Source: JBGTSJ01 sp041940305 | Lineage (GTDB): Bacteria; Planctomycetota; Planctomycetia; Planctomycetales; Planctomycetaceae | Direction of reading: 5' to 3' | Assembly (NCBI GenBank): GCA_041940305.1 | Contig: JBGTSJ010000001.1 | Span: 611,913 to 675,912, forward strand | DNA: 64,000 nucleotides | In this document: one piece after another, positions 26,032 through 35,210 of the stretch | Layout: every line of letters begins with the position of its first letter | Numbering within the stretch: position 1 is the stretch's first letter | Program-made: the position numbers and the translations under genes | Notes under the pieces: model-generated | What the model saw: only the letters and a program-made list of their open reading frames with translations | Database searches by the model: none | What the model was told of the DNA's origin: nothing

Positions 26032-29000
26032 ATGACGAGCGCCCGTCACCTTGGACTCGCCGCTCTCTCGTTCCTGCTCCTCGCAGGCTCCGCCCGCGCC
26101 CAGCTCCCGCAGGCCAAGCTCTTCGCCCTCCATCCCCCCGGAGCCCAGCGCGGCGCCGCAGTCGATGTCACCGTCGCCTCCGGTGAAGACATCGACGACC
26201 TCACCAAGCTCCACTTCACACACCCCGGCATCACCGCCGTCCCCAAGCTGCAGGACGGCACCGAGCAGCCGGTTCCCAACACATTCGTCGTCACCGTGGC
26301 GGGCGATGTCCCCCCCGGCGTCTACGAAGTCGCCGCCGAGGGCCGCTTCGGCGCCACCAACACCCGCCGCTTCGTCGTCGGCGCGCGCCCCGAGGTCAAC
26401 GAGGCCGAAGGCAATAACGACGCCGCCACTCCGACCCCGCTCGAACTCGAAACCGTCGTCAACGGCCGCATGGACGGCGGCACCGACATCGACTGGTACA
26501 AGGTCACTCTCGCCGCCGGCCAGCGCATCGTCTTCGACTGCACCGCGCAGGCCATCGACTCCCGCCTCACGGCCACGCTCGAAGTCTACGACGCCACCGG
26601 CCGCCGCCGTCTCGCCCGCGCCCGCAGCATCCACAACGCCGATGCCGCGCTCCCCTTCGACGCCCCCGCCGACGGCGAATACCTCCTCAAGCTCCACGAT
26701 CAGACCTTCCGCAACGGCCCGGACTACTTCTACCGGGTGATCGCCCGCACGGGACCGCACATCGCCTTCGTGCTTCCCCCCTCCGGTCAGCCCGGTGCCG
26801 CCGGCACATTCTCCCTCTACGGCTACAATCTCCCCGGCGGTCAGCGCATCGACCAGGAACTTGACGGCGTCCAGCTGGAGCGGCTCGACACCACCATCAC
26901 CCTCCCGGCCGAACCCGCGGTTCTCGACCCCGACGCCTACGTCCCCTCCGTCGCGGCCGATACCGACGCCGTCACCTTCCGCCTCGACTCCCCGCAGGGT
27001 CCCTCCAACCCGGTGCGCGTCTTCCTCGCCGACGCCCCCGTCGTTCCCGAGCAGGAACCCAACAACGAACCGGCCCAGTCGCAGCAGGTTACCGTCCCCG
27101 CCGAACTCACCGGCCAGTTCTCCGCCCCCGGCGACGTGGACCACGTCTCGTTCCCGGCCAAGGCCGGCGATGTATTCTTCATTGAGGCGTATGGAGAGCG
27201 GATTGACAGTGCGGCGGACCCCGTCATCACCATCGACGAGATCACCGTCGACGCCAACGGAGCCGAGACGGTGAAGCGTCTCGCCGCCCAGGACGACAAC
27301 GCGACCACGCTCTATCAGAACGTCTTCGACACCCAGACCGACGACGCCTTCTACCGCCTGCAGGCGGGAGCGGACGCCACCTACCGCGTCTCCATCCGCG
27401 ACCGCTCCTGGGAAGTGCTCGGCGATCCCTCTCGCGTCTACCGTCTGGGCATCCGTCCCGAGCGTCCCGACTTCCGCGTCGTCGCCGTCCCCATGACGCC
27501 GACCCCCGGCCAGGTCTCCCCCGTCGGTCTCCGCCAGGGAGATACCTTCCCGGTCAACGTCCTCGCCTTCCGCAAGGACGGCTTCGTGGGAGCGATCGAA
27601 GTGAACGCCGTCGATCTCCCGGCCGGCATCACCTGCAAGGGGACCACCATCGCCCCCAACCAGAACACGGCCACTCTCGTATTCGAGGCCGCCCCGGATG
27701 CCGCGCCCGCCTGGTACCAGATTCGCCTCTCGGCCAGCGCGAGAATCGACGACCCCGCCGCGGTCCGCGCGGTCGAAGCGGCGCAGGCCGCACTGACCAA
27801 CGCCGAGAAGCCGATCCACGATCTGCAGACGGCGCTCGCTGCCGAAGTCGAAAAGGTGACCCAGGCGACCGCCGCCCGCGATGCAGCCAAACAGGCCGCG
27901 ACGGATAATCCGGACGACGCCGGACTCGCACAGCAGCTCGAGCAGGCGCAGGCCGCGCTCGACGCCGCGACCGCCGCTCATCAGGCCGCAGCCGACAAGC
28001 TGGCCGCCGCCGAGAAGACGGTCGCCGACGCTCAGGCCGCCCTCGCCGCAGCCCGGCAGGTCGTCGCCGAGAAATTGGCCGACGTCACCCGCCCCGTCCG
28101 CGCCGGCGCCGTCGTCTGGCCGACGCAGGGGAACGTCCCCGCCACGTCCCGCGTTTCGGGGACGCTGGCGCTGTCGGTCATGCCCGAGCAGGCCCCCTTC
28201 CAGGTCGCCACCGACGTCTTCCGCGTCGCAGCCAGCCAGAGCAGCCAGATCTTGATCCCGGTGACGATCGAGAAACGCAACGGCTTCGATGAGAACGTCG
28301 CCCTCAATTACACCGGCCTCCCCAACAACGCCAACATCGATGCTCCCAACGGCGCGATCGAAAAAGGTCAGGCGTCGAAGGTCCTGCGGGTGTTCGTCAA
28401 GGACAACTCCCCGCCGGGCATCTACACGCTCTGGCTCACGACGCAGGGACAGGTCGCGTATGCCCGCTACCCGGAGCGGGCCGCGCGGCTGAAGCAGGAA
28501 TTCGAAGCGGTCGCTGCGCAGACTATGACCGCGATGGAGACCGCGCAGGCCGCCACTCAGGCCAAGAACGAGGCCGTCGAAAAGGCCAACGCCGCAGCTG
28601 AGGCCCTCAAGAAGGCCCAGGCCGATCAGGCCGAGGCACAGAAAGCCGCCACCGAGTCCCAGACGGCATTGCAGCAGGCCCAGACCGTCAAGGACGCGGC
28701 CGACAAGAAACTGGCCGACGCCCTCGCCGCCCAGAAGACGGCGGACGAGGAACTGGTCGCCGCCAACAAGGTACTGGCCGACGCCGAAGCCGCCGTCGTG
28801 GCGGCTGAGAAGCAGGTGGCCGACGCACAGGCCGCGCTGGATGCCGATGCGCAGAATGCCGACCTGCAGAAGCAGAAGGCGGATGCGGACGCCGCTCTCG
28901 TCGCCGCTCAGCAGGCCCGGGACACCGCCAAAACGAATGCCGCCGCCGCGGAGAAGAACGCCGCCGAGAAAAAGGCCGCCTCCGAGACCGCACAAACGGA

Positions 29001-29616
29001 GCAAACCGACGCCGAGAAGAAGTACACGGACGCGCAGACCGCGTCGAAGCAGGCTGACGAAGCGCTGACCACGGCGAACGAGGCTGTCACGAAGGCCGAT
29101 GCCGACAACAAAACGGCCCTGGAAACGAAAGCCGCCGCGGAGAAGGCCGAGCAGGAGGCTCTGGCCGCAGCCGCTGCGCTGGAGGAGAAACGGAAAGCCG
29201 CCGAGAAAGCCGCGACGGACGCGCAGAACGCCGCCAATCCTCAGCCCAAGAATCACACCCCCCCCTCCACTCCGATCATCATCGAGGTGAAAGCCGCCCC
29301 GGTGAAGCTGGCCGCCGAGGTCCCCAACAGCGGCAACCTCAAACGCGGCGAGTCCATCGAAATTAAGGTGACGGTCACCCGCCAGAACAGCTTCGCCGGC
29401 CCCGTCACCCTGTCGCTCCCGCTGCCGCCGGGCGTCGCCGGCCTGAGCGCCCCCGAAGTCACCATCGCCGCCGACCAGACGGAAGGTGCTCTGACCGTCA
29501 CCGCCGCTGCAGACGCCACCGAAGGCCAGCTCCCCAACATGGTCATCCGCGCGACATCCGACTTCAACGGCCCCGCCGCCGTCGACGCGCCCATTGCTCT
29601 CACAATCCAGCCGTGA
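26032..29616 (+). CDS. Giant secreted protein with beta domains and two Ala-rich coiled coils
   Basis: The 1194-residue product has a signal peptide (LAALSFLLLAGSARA) and then alternating parts. Residues about 25-575 hold beta-rich domains including PPC-like (pre-peptidase C-terminal) segments with EVNEAEGNNDAATPTPLE and EQEPNNEPAQSQQV. Residues about 576-682 are a first Ala/Glu/Lys coiled coil, 683-808 beta-rich, 809-1069 a very long second coil (about 260 residues, TolA-like composition), and 1070-1194 a last beta domain. The length of coil could reach tens of nanometres. It lies between the DUF1549 gene and the cytochrome/WD40 gene in the same direction and shares its coil style with the latter. 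An envelope-spanning scaffold is my inference. Confidence 0.88.
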   Translation: MTSARHLGLAALSFLLLAGSARAQLPQAKLFALHPPGAQRGAAVDVTVASGEDIDDLTKLHFTHPGITAVPKLQDGTEQPVPNTFVVTVAGDVPPGVYEVAAEGRFGATNTRRFVVGARPEVNEAEGNNDAATPTPLELETVVNGRMDGGTDIDWYKVTLAAGQRIVFDCTAQAIDSRLTATLEVYDATGRRRLARARSIHNADAALPFDAPADGEYLLKLHDQTFRNGPDYFYRVIARTGPHIAFVLPPSGQPGAAGTFSLYGYNLPGGQRIDQELDGVQLERLDTTITLPAEPAVLDPDAYVPSVAADTDAVTFRLDSPQGPSNPVRVFLADAPVVPEQEPNNEPAQSQQVTVPAELTGQFSAPGDVDHVSFPAKAGDVFFIEAYGERIDSAADPVITIDEITVDANGAETVKRLAAQDDNATTLYQNVFDTQTDDAFYRLQAGADATYRVSIRDRSWEVLGDPSRVYRLGIRPERPDFRVVAVPMTPTPGQVSPVGLRQGDTFPVNVLAFRKDGFVGAIEVNAVDLPAGITCKGTTIAPNQNTATLVFEAAPDAAPAWYQIRLSASARIDDPAAVRAVEAAQAALTNAEKPIHDLQTALAAEVEKVTQATAARDAAKQAATDNPDDAGLAQQLEQAQAALDAATAAHQAAADKLAAAEKTVADAQAALAAARQVVAEKLADVTRPVRAGAVVWPTQGNVPATSRVSGTLALSVMPEQAPFQVATDVFRVAASQSSQILIPVTIEKRNGFDENVALNYTGLPNNANIDAPNGAIEKGQASKVLRVFVKDNSPPGIYTLWLTTQGQVAYARYPERAARLKQEFEAVAAQTMTAMETAQAATQAKNEAVEKANAAAEALKKAQADQAEAQKAATESQTALQQAQTVKDAADKKLADALAAQKTADEELVAANKVLADAEAAVVAAEKQVADAQAALDADAQNADLQKQKADADAALVAAQQARDTAKTNAAAAEKNAAEKKAASETAQTEQTDAEKKYTDAQTASKQADEALTTANEAVTKADADNKTALETKAAAEKAEQEALAAAAALEEKRKAAEKAATDAQNAANPQPKNHTPPSTPIIIEVKAAPVKLAAEVPNSGNLKRGESIEIKVTVTRQNSFAGPVTLSLPLPPGVAGLSAPEVTIAADQTEGALTVTAAADATEGQLPNMVIRATSDFNGPAAVDAPIALTIQP

Positions 29617-29635
29617 AAGGCTGGAGAGAAAGACG

Positions 29636-29724
29636 GGAACACTAATCTGCGCTAATAGACGCTAATTGCACATGGGACTCGGCTCCTTCCTTCATTAGCG
29701 GACATTAGTGGAGATTAGTGTTCC
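29636..29724. repeat. Large inverted repeat built of six boxes at 10-base spacing
   Basis: Boxes ACTAAT/GCTAAT start at 29641, 29651 and 29661; their complements ATTAGC/ATTAGT start at 29694, 29704 and 29714. Spacing within each arm is exactly 10 bases. The outermost 13 bases (29636-29648 and 29712-29724) pair perfectly and the inner boxes pair with one G-U, leaving a 27-base loop. It lies in the gap before the cytochrome/WD40 gene. Confidence 0.85.
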
Positions 29725-29777
29725 TGAAACTTTCCTTCGGACTCATGTCACGAATTCCAGTATTGAGCAGGTTTAGC

Positions 29778-32627
29778 ATGTTTCGTTCGATGATTTGCAG
29801 CCTGGTGCTGTTCGCGGGGGGAGCGGGTGCGTTGGCACAGGACGCCTCCCAGGCCATCCAGCCGGCCGACCCTCAGCTCGGCCGCGCGGCGGACTTCAAC
29901 ATCGACGTCTTCCCCGTCTTCGAGTCGAAGTGCCTCGCCTGCCACAACACGACCACCGCCGAAAGCGATCTCGTTCTTGAGAACGTCGAAGCCGTTCTGA
30001 AGGGAGGCGGCAGCGGCCCGGCCGTCGTCGCCGGCAATCCGGATGAGAGCCTGCTCTACAAGGTCGCGGCCCGCGCCGAAGAGCCGCACATGCCCCCCCT
30101 CCCCAACAAGGTGGCGGCCAAGTCCCTCACCCCGCAGGAACTCGGCATCCTCCGCCAGTGGATCACCGAGGGCGCCCAGCCCGGCGTCGCGGCCCCGATG
30201 AACAGCACCGTTAACTGGCAGCCGGTCCCCGACTCGATCAAGTCGGTCTTCAGCCTGGCGCTCGACCAGCAGGCCCGCTTCCTTGCCGCCGGACGGGCCA
30301 ACCGCATCGTGATCTACGACGTCACCGCCCAGCAGGAGGTCGCCCAGCTCACCGACCCGGCCCTCCTCTCCGTGATGCAGGACGGCGCCCCGATGTACGG
30401 TCCCGGCGTTGCCCACCAGGACTTCGTCCATGCCCTGGCGTTCAGCCCCGACGGCAACCTCCTCGCCTCCGCCGGCTACCGCGTCGTCAAGCTGTGGGAG
30501 CGGCAGCGGAACATTCAGCTCCAGAAGTTCACCGCCGACGCAGCGCCCACCGCCGTCGCCGTCAGCAGCGACGGCACCCTCGCCGCCACGGGCTATCCCA
30601 ACGGCCAGATCCGCCTCTGGAACCTCGCCACCGGCCAGCCCGGCGCCGTCCTCGAAGGCAACACAGCGGCTGTGAACGGCCTGGCGTTTAACGGCGATGC
30701 CACCGTCCTCGTCTCGGGCGCCGAGGACAATTCCCTCCGCACCTGGAACGCCGCCGACGGACAGGCGATCGCCGTCGCCGCCACGCCGGCCCCCATCCGG
30801 GCACTGGCGCTCAATCAGGACGGCACACAGGTCATCACGGGCCACGCCGACAACCTCATCCGCGTCTGGCCGCTCCCGCAGCCCGACGTCGAACTCGCCG
30901 TCGTGCGCGAGATTCCGGGCCACGGCGGTCCGGTCCAGTCGCTCGTATTGATGCCGACGACGAATGAAGTCCTCTCCGGCAGCGATGATGCGACGGTCCG
31001 CGTCTGGAACCTGGAGAACGGCCAGCAGGCGTTTTCACAAAATATCGGCGGCCCCGTGACGGCCATCGCAGTTTCGGCCGACGGCTCCCTCATCGCGGCC
31101 TCCGGCGCGAACAACCTCACGCGCATCTGGGGCCGTGCCGACAACCAGCAGAAGGCCGAGATCAAGGGGGACCCGGCGCTCGATCGCCAGGTCCTTGCCA
31201 TGACCGACGAGCAGACCGTCGCCCAGAGCCGGCAGGCGCTCGCCGACGCCGCGCAGAAGGAAGCGGAGAAGGACGTCACCAGCCGCGACGAGTCGCTGAA
31301 GAAGGCGAACGAGCAGAAAGAAGCCGCCGACAAGGCGCTGGCCGAAGCCGAGACGAAGATTGCTCCGGCCGAAGAGGCCGTGAAGGTCGCGACCGACGAA
31401 CTCGCCGCCGCACCGGAGGACGAGAACCTGAAGAAGAAGAAGGCCGACGCCGAGACCGCGCTCAAGACGGAAGTTGAAGCCCGCGACAAGGCGAAGGAAG
31501 CCGTCGTGTCGGCCGAGCGCGCGGTCAACCTCTCGCAGGAGGCGCTCACCGCATCGCAGCAGCGGCTGGAAGAATCGAAGCAAACGCTGGCAACGGCGAC
31601 CACGTATGCCGGGGAGATGGAGCAGAAGGTCAACGCCGTCAAAGAACAGGCCGCCCAGGCGCAGCAGACGGTCCGTGCCCTTTCATTCAGCCTCGACGGC
31701 CAGCAGCTGGCGACGGGTAGCGACAACGGCCTCATTCAACTGTGGAGCGCCGCGACGAGCCGCCACCTGGAGACTCTCGAAGGCCACGCAGGGGCGGTCA
31801 CGGATCTGATCGCGCTGGAAGGGGGCTCCCTGCTCTCCGCATCGGCCGACCAGTCCGCCGTTGTGTGGGAAACACGCCCCAGCTGGAAACTCGCCGCGCG
31901 ACTGGGCGCAGCGGCGGAGAACCCGCTGGATATAAGCGCCTCGCCGTTCGTGGACCGCGTCCTCTGTCTCGACTTCAGCCCCGACGGCACAAAGCTCGCT
32001 ACCGGCGGCGGCGACCCGTCCCGCAGCGGCCAGTTGCATCTGTGGGATGTGCCCAATCGCTCGCTGGTCCGCGAGTTCACCGACGCCCACAGCGACACGG
32101 TGTTTGACGTCGAGTTCTCCTGGAACGGTCAGCGGCTCGTTTCAGGTGCGGCGGACAAGTTTATCAAGGTGTTCAACGTCGAGAGCGGCGAGTTCGTCCG
32201 GGCCTATGAAGGGCATACGAGCCACGTGATGGGAGTCGCCTGGAAAGCGGACGACAGCGTGATCGCCAGCGCCGGCGCCGACAACGCCATCAAGCTCTGG
32301 AACACCACCACCGGCGAACAGATCCGCACGATCACCGGCTACAACAAGCAGGTCACCGACGTGGATTACGTCGGCGTGCAGGACGTCATTATCACGGCGG
32401 GCGGCGACAGCCAGGTCCGCAGCTATAACGCCAACAACGGCAGCCCCCGCCGCCAGTTTGGCGGCAGCACCGACTTCGTCTACGCGGTGACGGCCACACC
32501 GGACGAAGCGCTGATCATCTCCGCCGGAGAAGACGGTGCGATCCGCATCTGGAACGGCACCAACGGCCAGGCGATTACGACGTTCGAGCCCCCCGCGCCG
32601 GCCGCCGAGACCGCGTCCACCAACTGA
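29778..32627 (+). CDS. Planctomycete cytochrome domain fused to WD40 repeats interrupted by a coiled coil
   Basis: From the ATG at 29778 the protein has 949 residues: a signal peptide (MICSLVLFAGGAGALA), a cytochrome C-type domain with one CLACH heme-binding motif (VFPVFESKCLACHN), then WD40 blades (LAFSPDGNLLASAGYRVVKLW, VRVWNLENGQQAF). Between about residues 470 and 620 the propeller is broken by a Lys/Glu/Ala coiled coil, after which blades resume (LSFSLDGQQLATGSDNGLIQLW, IRIWNGTNGQ). Starts at 29718 (GTG) and 29745 (ATG) are also open; 29778 gives the cleanest signal peptide. Heme attachment and WD40 scaffolding outside the membrane are likely; partner proteins may be the two genes upstream. 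Confidence 0.9.
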   Translation: MFRSMICSLVLFAGGAGALAQDASQAIQPADPQLGRAADFNIDVFPVFESKCLACHNTTTAESDLVLENVEAVLKGGGSGPAVVAGNPDESLLYKVAARAEEPHMPPLPNKVAAKSLTPQELGILRQWITEGAQPGVAAPMNSTVNWQPVPDSIKSVFSLALDQQARFLAAGRANRIVIYDVTAQQEVAQLTDPALLSVMQDGAPMYGPGVAHQDFVHALAFSPDGNLLASAGYRVVKLWERQRNIQLQKFTADAAPTAVAVSSDGTLAATGYPNGQIRLWNLATGQPGAVLEGNTAAVNGLAFNGDATVLVSGAEDNSLRTWNAADGQAIAVAATPAPIRALALNQDGTQVITGHADNLIRVWPLPQPDVELAVVREIPGHGGPVQSLVLMPTTNEVLSGSDDATVRVWNLENGQQAFSQNIGGPVTAIAVSADGSLIAASGANNLTRIWGRADNQQKAEIKGDPALDRQVLAMTDEQTVAQSRQALADAAQKEAEKDVTSRDESLKKANEQKEAADKALAEAETKIAPAEEAVKVATDELAAAPEDENLKKKKADAETALKTEVEARDKAKEAVVSAERAVNLSQEALTASQQRLEESKQTLATATTYAGEMEQKVNAVKEQAAQAQQTVRALSFSLDGQQLATGSDNGLIQLWSAATSRHLETLEGHAGAVTDLIALEGGSLLSASADQSAVVWETRPSWKLAARLGAAAENPLDISASPFVDRVLCLDFSPDGTKLATGGGDPSRSGQLHLWDVPNRSLVREFTDAHSDTVFDVEFSWNGQRLVSGAADKFIKVFNVESGEFVRAYEGHTSHVMGVAWKADDSVIASAGADNAIKLWNTTTGEQIRTITGYNKQVTDVDYVGVQDVIITAGGDSQVRSYNANNGSPRRQFGGSTDFVYAVTATPDEALIISAGEDGAIRIWNGTNGQAITTFEPPAPAAETASTN

Positions 32628-32656
32628 GTGGACGCGGCGTGAGTGGAGCAGAGGGT

Positions 32657-34060
32657 TCAGCGTTTCTTCTTCTTCGTCGGGACCACCGGCTGCAGGATGC
32701 GGTCATAGACGCATTCTGCCACATCCATTCCGGACCGGATCCCTTCCTGGGCGTCGAAGCGCCAGTGGATGCCGAGATAGATGCGACTGAGCGCATTCTC
32801 CAGGATGGCGTCGCTCAGCCGATCGTAATGCCGGACGACGACCGGCCGGACGTTGCCGTACTGGTCGGTGTTGACGCCGTTGAACTCGTCCGACATGAAG
32901 TCGAAGCTGATCTCGTCGGTGCCGTAGAACAGCGCCACGGTCCAGAGCGCCGCCGCTCCGAACGTCGCGTGACCCGACGAGTACGCCGGGAACGGAGGCG
33001 TGAAATTCGGCGCCCCGGTCGGCCCGTTGGAGTATGGTGCGCCGAGAGGACTCCAGTCGGAGTCGCCGATGGTCAGCGGGTTGCCATCAAACTCGCCTTC
33101 TCGAATCGCCACGACGGGACGCCAGAATTCATAGGTGTACTTCGTCGCCCAGGACTGGATTCCGGCGTCGGCCATCGCGATGTTGACCAGCGCGAACAGC
33201 CGCGCGTTCTGTGCCGTGGTGTTTCGCCGGTTCCGGGCGATGACGCGGACGATCTGGTTGTACAGCCGCGGCGGTTTGCCGAGACCCGGCGTGCCGTCGT
33301 AAGCCCAGAAGATGCCGATCTCCGTCTGCTCGTTGGTGCGGAGCGTGGTGTTCGGGTCGTCCCCGCCGAGCGTGTAAGCTTCGACGTAAGCCTCGTAATA
33401 CTCATAGGAATCCAGCGCCGGCGGGGGAGGGGAGATGAAGTCGGTGACGTCGCCGATGGCGAACGTCCACACCGATCCAAATAGCGGCGCATGATAGCCC
33501 TGATCGGGATTGATCGGATCGGCCTGGTGGTACCCAGGACCGGTCCCCGGAAGGTAGGGCATGTCGAGTTCCGAGCCGTCTCCCTCGCGGTCTTCGAGAA
33601 TGTTGAGCGCCGTCATCGTCCCCAATTCCACGCCCATGTCGCGCGCCGCGTTGCGCTTGATGCGGGACATCCATTCCTCATAGATGTCGTCGTACCGCTC
33701 ACACTGTTGCGGATACAGCGCACACAATGCTTCGTAAGCGGCCGTCGCGACGGCCGCATCGGCATTCGCCTTGCGGTACTGCGACAGGTCCAGGCCGTAT
33801 CGGTCATAGCTGCCGTCGATCGCGTTATAGGCTTCAAACATGGCGATCGAGACGATGGCGAACGCGCGGCTCGTGTAAGTCGGTCCGGGCTGATCGGGAA
33901 TCGCGAGCGTGGAGTCGATCGCATTCGAATCGAGCATAACCTGGTTCCAGGCCAGCACGACATCTTCGCGCTGCTGCTTCCCTTTGTTCTTCGCCGCAGC
34001 TGAATCAGTCAGGCAGGCGAACGCCGTGACGAACAGGACAGATCCGTAAAGGGCGCGCAT
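32657..34060 (-). CDS. Exported vanadium-dependent haloperoxidase-like protein
   Basis: This 467-residue protein has a signal peptide (LYGSVLFVTAFACLTDSAAA) and an all-helical PAP2/vanadium haloperoxidase fold. The vanadate pocket is visible: Lys307 and Arg314 in KYTYEFWRP, Ser362-Gly363-His364 in PAYSSGHATFGA, Arg426 and His432 in SRIYLGIHWRFD. Such enzymes oxidise halides with peroxide, or act as acid phosphatases when the fold is reused; the full set of ligands favours haloperoxidase. The ATG at 34060 has AAGGA eight bases upstream; the longer frame lacks a signal. Convergent with the cytochrome/WD40 gene, divergent from the sigma factor gene. Confidence 0.93.
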   Translation of the reverse strand: MRALYGSVLFVTAFACLTDSAAAKNKGKQQREDVVLAWNQVMLDSNAIDSTLAIPDQPGPTYTSRAFAIVSIAMFEAYNAIDGSYDRYGLDLSQYRKANADAAVATAAYEALCALYPQQCERYDDIYEEWMSRIKRNAARDMGVELGTMTALNILEDREGDGSELDMPYLPGTGPGYHQADPINPDQGYHAPLFGSVWTFAIGDVTDFISPPPPALDSYEYYEAYVEAYTLGGDDPNTTLRTNEQTEIGIFWAYDGTPGLGKPPRLYNQIVRVIARNRRNTTAQNARLFALVNIAMADAGIQSWATKYTYEFWRPVVAIREGEFDGNPLTIGDSDWSPLGAPYSNGPTGAPNFTPPFPAYSSGHATFGAAALWTVALFYGTDEISFDFMSDEFNGVNTDQYGNVRPVVVRHYDRLSDAILENALSRIYLGIHWRFDAQEGIRSGMDVAECVYDRILQPVVPTKKKKR

Positions 34061-34477
34061 CGTCTTCGTCCTTTGGCCCGGGGGTGACAATGGAGACCGT
34101 TGGATGGACTGCCCATCCCGGCTACCGGTCGCAGTCTTACCGCCCTCCCATCCGTCGTAGTTCTGCACTCTGACCGTTGTCCACAGGATTGACCGCGGCT
34201 GCCGCAGGGATTGAAACCCTCGGCCGGCGCGCGTCGTTACAACCGGCGTCGTTGCGCCGGTGTCAACGGACGGAAACGCTTGATTACAATGGATCGGAAC
34301 GGTGATATGTGTAGCGGCGACCGCGCTGCCTGATCCAGCGGCGGTGAATGCGGGAGCACGGAGTGAGTGAGCGATTGCTCGTCCTTCCTCCCGACGACGC
34401 CAGTGCAGAGAACGCCAGCGGCACTGGACCGTCCACACGTTTTTTCAGAGAACTCCGCGATCCATGGGAGCGATGGC
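34061..34477. other. Divergent intergenic region
   Basis: This 417-base stretch separates the haloperoxidase-like gene from the ECF sigma factor gene and must hold both promoters. The only structure I see is ACCGGCG/CGCCGGT at 34243-34262 with a six-base loop. No promoter match was convincing. Confidence 0.45.
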
Positions 34478-35125
34478 ATGAAGAACGCCCGCAGCAGTGC
34501 CGAATCGCTCGACGCGCTGGTCAATCGAGTGCTGCACGGCGACCGGGATGCATTGGCCGCCGTATTCGCCGTGCATCGCGACCGGCTCTGGCGGATTGTC
34601 ACGTTCCGTCTTGATCCCCGGATGCGCGGGCGCATCGACGCCGATGACGTGCTGCAGGAGGTGTATCTCAACGCCGAGCGGCGCATTCAACACGTCATTG
34701 AGGATGCGCCGGACGGGCTGTTTGTGTGGTTCCGCATGCTTGTCGCGCAGACTCTGGCGGAGATTCACCGCCGGCATCTGGGAACGCAGCGCCGTGATCC
34801 GATGCGCGAGCAGTCACTGTCGGGCGGGTATTCGGCCGACGCGACCTCCTTCTCGATATCATCGCACCTCTTCGGGCATCTCACATCTCCCAGCCAGGCG
34901 GCGCTGCGCAAGGAACTCTCGGAGCAGCTCGAGTTTGCACTGGCGTCGATGGAGGAGCTGGACCGCGAAGTTCTCGCACTCCGGCACTTCGAGGAACTCA
35001 GCAATCGTGAGACCGCGCAGTCGCTGGGTTTGACCGAGCAGGCAGCGAGTGCGCGGTATGTGCGGGCGCTGACGCGGCTGCAGCACATACTGAAGGCGAT
35101 TCCGGGTTTTGCCGGACCGCGGTAA
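34478..35125 (+). CDS. ECF-type RNA polymerase sigma factor
   Basis: A 215-residue sigma-70 family member with region 2 (GRIDADDVLQEVYLNAERRI, residues about 50-70) and region 4 (REVLALRHFEELSNRETAQ and LTEQAASARYVRALTRL, about 160-205). It belongs in style to the planctomycete ECF groups that travel with Ser/Thr kinases. The start at 34478 has GGGAG eight bases upstream; the frame continues 37 codons further back without a ribosome site. A protein kinase gene follows 85 bases downstream, so phosphorylation probably controls activity. No anti-sigma gene is seen. Confidence 0.92.
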   Translation: MKNARSSAESLDALVNRVLHGDRDALAAVFAVHRDRLWRIVTFRLDPRMRGRIDADDVLQEVYLNAERRIQHVIEDAPDGLFVWFRMLVAQTLAEIHRRHLGTQRRDPMREQSLSGGYSADATSFSISSHLFGHLTSPSQAALRKELSEQLEFALASMEELDREVLALRHFEELSNRETAQSLGLTEQAASARYVRALTRLQHILKAIPGFAGPR

Positions 35126-35172
35126 TCCTTCGGGGAGGACTCGCCGGAATCTCAGGCGGCAGGCGATCCGAG

Positions 35173-35181
35173 TGGTATAAT
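35173..35181 (+). promoter_or_regulatory. Extended -10 element before the kinase gene
   Basis: TGGTATAAT is a perfect extended -10 (TGnTATAAT). Transcription would start around 35188, only about 23 bases before the GTG start, and would allow the kinase to be made independently of the sigma factor. No clear -35, as is usual for extended -10 promoters. Confidence 0.55.
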
Positions 35182-35210
35182 CAAGCAGCTCGCCATCATT
35201 TGCTCCGGCT

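Noticed and set aside
25885..29256. Long minus-strand frame of 1123 codons opposite the giant coiled-coil gene
   Set aside because: It is antisense to a strong gene with a signal peptide and clear domains, and its Gly/Val/Arg-rich product is the usual mirror of GC-rich Ala/Glu/Lys coding.
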